Assembly (NCBI GenBank): GCA_001464715.1
Contig: LNDT01000036.1
Coordinates: forward strand, 1-64,000
Source: Bdellovibrionales bacterium Ga0074137
Lineage (GTDB): Bacteria; Bdellovibrionota; Bdellovibrionia; Bdellovibrionales; JAMPXM01
DNA: 64,000 nucleotides
Direction of reading: 5' to 3'
Below are positions 62,851-64,000 of this stretch, in pieces (within the stretch, counting starts at the first letter, position 1; each line of letters opens with the position of its first letter). Position numbers and translations under genes: made by a program. The notes under the pieces were generated by a model that worked only from the letters and a program-made list of their open reading frames with translations, was not told the DNA's origin and did no database searches.

Positions 62851-63822
62851 ATGAGTTTGCTTCGATTTCGTAACTTCTTAATCGTACTTTCGTTCCTGAT
62901 TATCGGGCTGATGGCTCTTGGTGCTGGTGTTCGCACGATGAACGCAGGACTTTCTTGTCCCGACTGGCCATTGTGCTTCGGAAAAGTGATTCCTGACTTT
63001 CATGTTGGTGTTTGGTTTGAGTTTGTACACCGTGCTTATGCTGGTGTGGTGGCGATACTTTATGCGGTGGCGCTTTTTATCGCGTTTCGTTCAAAAGACG
63101 TTCCTTCCAGCACGAAGACGGCCGCCAAGTGGGGCGTTCTTTTTTTGACAGCGCAGATCGTGATGGGTGGCCTCACTGTGCTTCTTCTTGTGAAAGCGGT
63201 GGTCGTAACCACGCATCTTTTGCTTGCGACACTTTTCCTGTCTTGCGTTGCGTGGATGCTTTTTGGTGTTCAGCGCGCGGTCAACGAAAGTGAGATGAAG
63301 AGGTCTGTTGCCAAAATCGAACCACAACCACGATGGAAAGAAACCCTAGCGCCGTTCGTCTGGATTCTTCCGGTGCTGGTGTTTTTGCAGATTGCCATCG
63401 GCGGGTTAGTGGCATCGACGTACTCGGGTTCGGTTTGTGTCGACTGGCCACTTTGCAACGGGAAGTGGGTTCCCACGTGGAAAGGGGCCATTGGACTTCA
63501 AATCGTCCATCGATTTTCCGCTTACGCTCTGGTCGTTCTATTTTTAGGGATCGCCGCTTTCGCATTTCGAAAGCGTCATGTGATCTCGGGGCAGTTTTCA
63601 CAACTCTGCTATTGGACAGGTGGCATCGTTATTTTGCAAACGGTGGTTGGAATTTTGAATCTCGTTTATTTTATTCCGCCCCATCTGACGGTCATTCACC
63701 AGACGCTCGCGATGGCACTTCTGTTGGTCACTTTAAAGATGACCTTTGACGTCAGGTCTTTGGAAAGTCCGTCTGCTGCGCCGGAGACGCTTTCGCGAAC
63801 GCCGGAATTTTCTCGCAGTTAG
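62851..63822 (+). CDS. ctaA: Heme A synthase
   Basis: 323 residues from ATG 62851 with a GAGGGG site. Eight TM helices can be read. Both halves carry the COX15/CtaA repeat with heme-ligand His residues: FEFVHRAYAGVVAILYAV, VVTTHLLLATLFL, QIVHRFSAYALVV and VIHQTLAMALLLVT. The extracellular Cys pairs LSCPDWPLC and SVCVDWPLC are both present, so this is the Cys-containing type. It oxidises heme O to heme A. Its last 71 bases overlap the convergent GST-like gene. Confidence 0.93.
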   Translation: MSLLRFRNFLIVLSFLIIGLMALGAGVRTMNAGLSCPDWPLCFGKVIPDFHVGVWFEFVHRAYAGVVAILYAVALFIAFRSKDVPSSTKTAAKWGVLFLTAQIVMGGLTVLLLVKAVVVTTHLLLATLFLSCVAWMLFGVQRAVNESEMKRSVAKIEPQPRWKETLAPFVWILPVLVFLQIAIGGLVASTYSGSVCVDWPLCNGKWVPTWKGAIGLQIVHRFSAYALVVLFLGIAAFAFRKRHVISGQFSQLCYWTGGIVILQTVVGILNLVYFIPPHLTVIHQTLAMALLLVTLKMTFDVRSLESPSAAPETLSRTPEFSRS

Positions 63823-64000
63823 ATCGAATTTTTTCGAGAGTCGGATAAGGTGCGGTTGAAACTTGGAAACGATCTGCGTTTGCGAGTTGAGGGATCAAAA
63901 AACAATCCGCGGCCGTGACGGCGTCGCCAAAAGAAAACTTTCCTGAATGCGACTTCACAGCGGCCTCGAACGCTTCAAAACCGTATCGGATCCAGTGCCT
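63752..64000 (-). CDS. GST / maleylacetoacetate isomerase-like protein, C-terminal part
   Basis: At least 82 residues; the gene continues past the window end. The visible stretch RHWIRYGFEAFEAAV...GKFSFGDAVTAADCFLIPQLANADRFQV...YPTLEKI...IPAFAKASP is the C-terminal helical domain of zeta-class GSTs (maleylacetoacetate isomerase, tyrosine and homogentisate breakdown). The N-terminal thioredoxin domain, and so the active site, lies outside the window. It is convergent with ctaA and overlaps it by 71 bases. Confidence 0.85.
   Translation of the reverse strand, partial: RHWIRYGFEAFEAAVKSHSGKFSFGDAVTAADCFLIPQLANADRFQVSTAPYPTLEKIRSNCEKIPAFAKASPAQQTDFPKT

Overview
The window reads as the chromosome of a Gram-negative, aerobic, rod-shaped bacterium of the delta-proteobacterial/Bdellovibrionota type. 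This placement is inferred from gene content: MreB, SecA, many outer-membrane lipoproteins (LpoB-like, BamE-like, LolB-like, TPR), a caa3 oxidase cluster, the prkA-yeaH-spoVR operon, a PhaR-type regulator and an orphan MotA/MotB-like stator pair. A 16S or marker-gene tree would be needed to prove it. Coding density is high, with many ATGA start/stop overlaps. I saw no rRNA, tRNA, CRISPR array, prophage or replication origin.

Layout. 1-2978: a large, A/T-richer lipoprotein gene bracketed by two direct copies of an unusual array of five GATATC-type hexamers. 2979-8364: an exported-looking pirin, an FNR-type regulator with a cluster-like cysteine set, an FNR-like box, a chemoreceptor with a c-type-heme sensor domain, a small secreted protein and AzlCD. 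8479-14314: a fasciclin protein divergent from a tightly coupled run (TetR, CRY-DASH, DUF429-like, methyltransferase, acyltransferase-like, outer-membrane protein). 14350-18165: a RAYT-type transposase, a HAD phosphatase, an unknown protein and GlpD. 18253-23826: MreB, then a degenerate sigma-like/anti-sigma-like pair, an orphan histidine kinase and a membrane-anchored unknown. 23756-30706: a JAB-only RadC-like protein, an LpoB/TPR lipoprotein pair, a long inverted repeat, PhaR, a pseudopilin-like protein, a TPR lipoprotein and a LolB-like lipoprotein.

30909-41184: prkA-yeaH-spoVR, convergent by one base with a membrane protein carrying ankyrin repeats. That gene is divergent from a MotB-like protein with a long coiled coil (100-residue tandem repeat) followed by a three-TM MotA/TolQ-like channel. 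This is my best candidate for an undescribed system: a cell-envelope proton-channel machine whose long arm sits on the peptidoglycan-binding subunit. 41212-50679: a GcvH-like protein without the lipoyl lysine, a 2OG-oxygenase, glnB-glnA, a polytopic unknown, TrmL, SecA, a zinc-ribbon protein overlapping secA, a coiled-coil secreted protein and a BamE-like lipoprotein.

50727-56120 (minus strand) is a five-gene lipid operon: SDR reductase, two alpha/beta hydrolases, a KAS III-like enzyme whose catalytic His and Asn are replaced, and an acyl-CoA ligase. The set resembles OleABCD in enzyme classes but not in catalytic detail. 56534-63822 is a complete caa3-type oxidase operon (cytochrome c, SCO, II+cyt c, I, III, IV, CtaB, CtaA), with an A2-type subunit I. 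The window ends inside a GST/maleylacetoacetate-isomerase-like gene on the minus strand.
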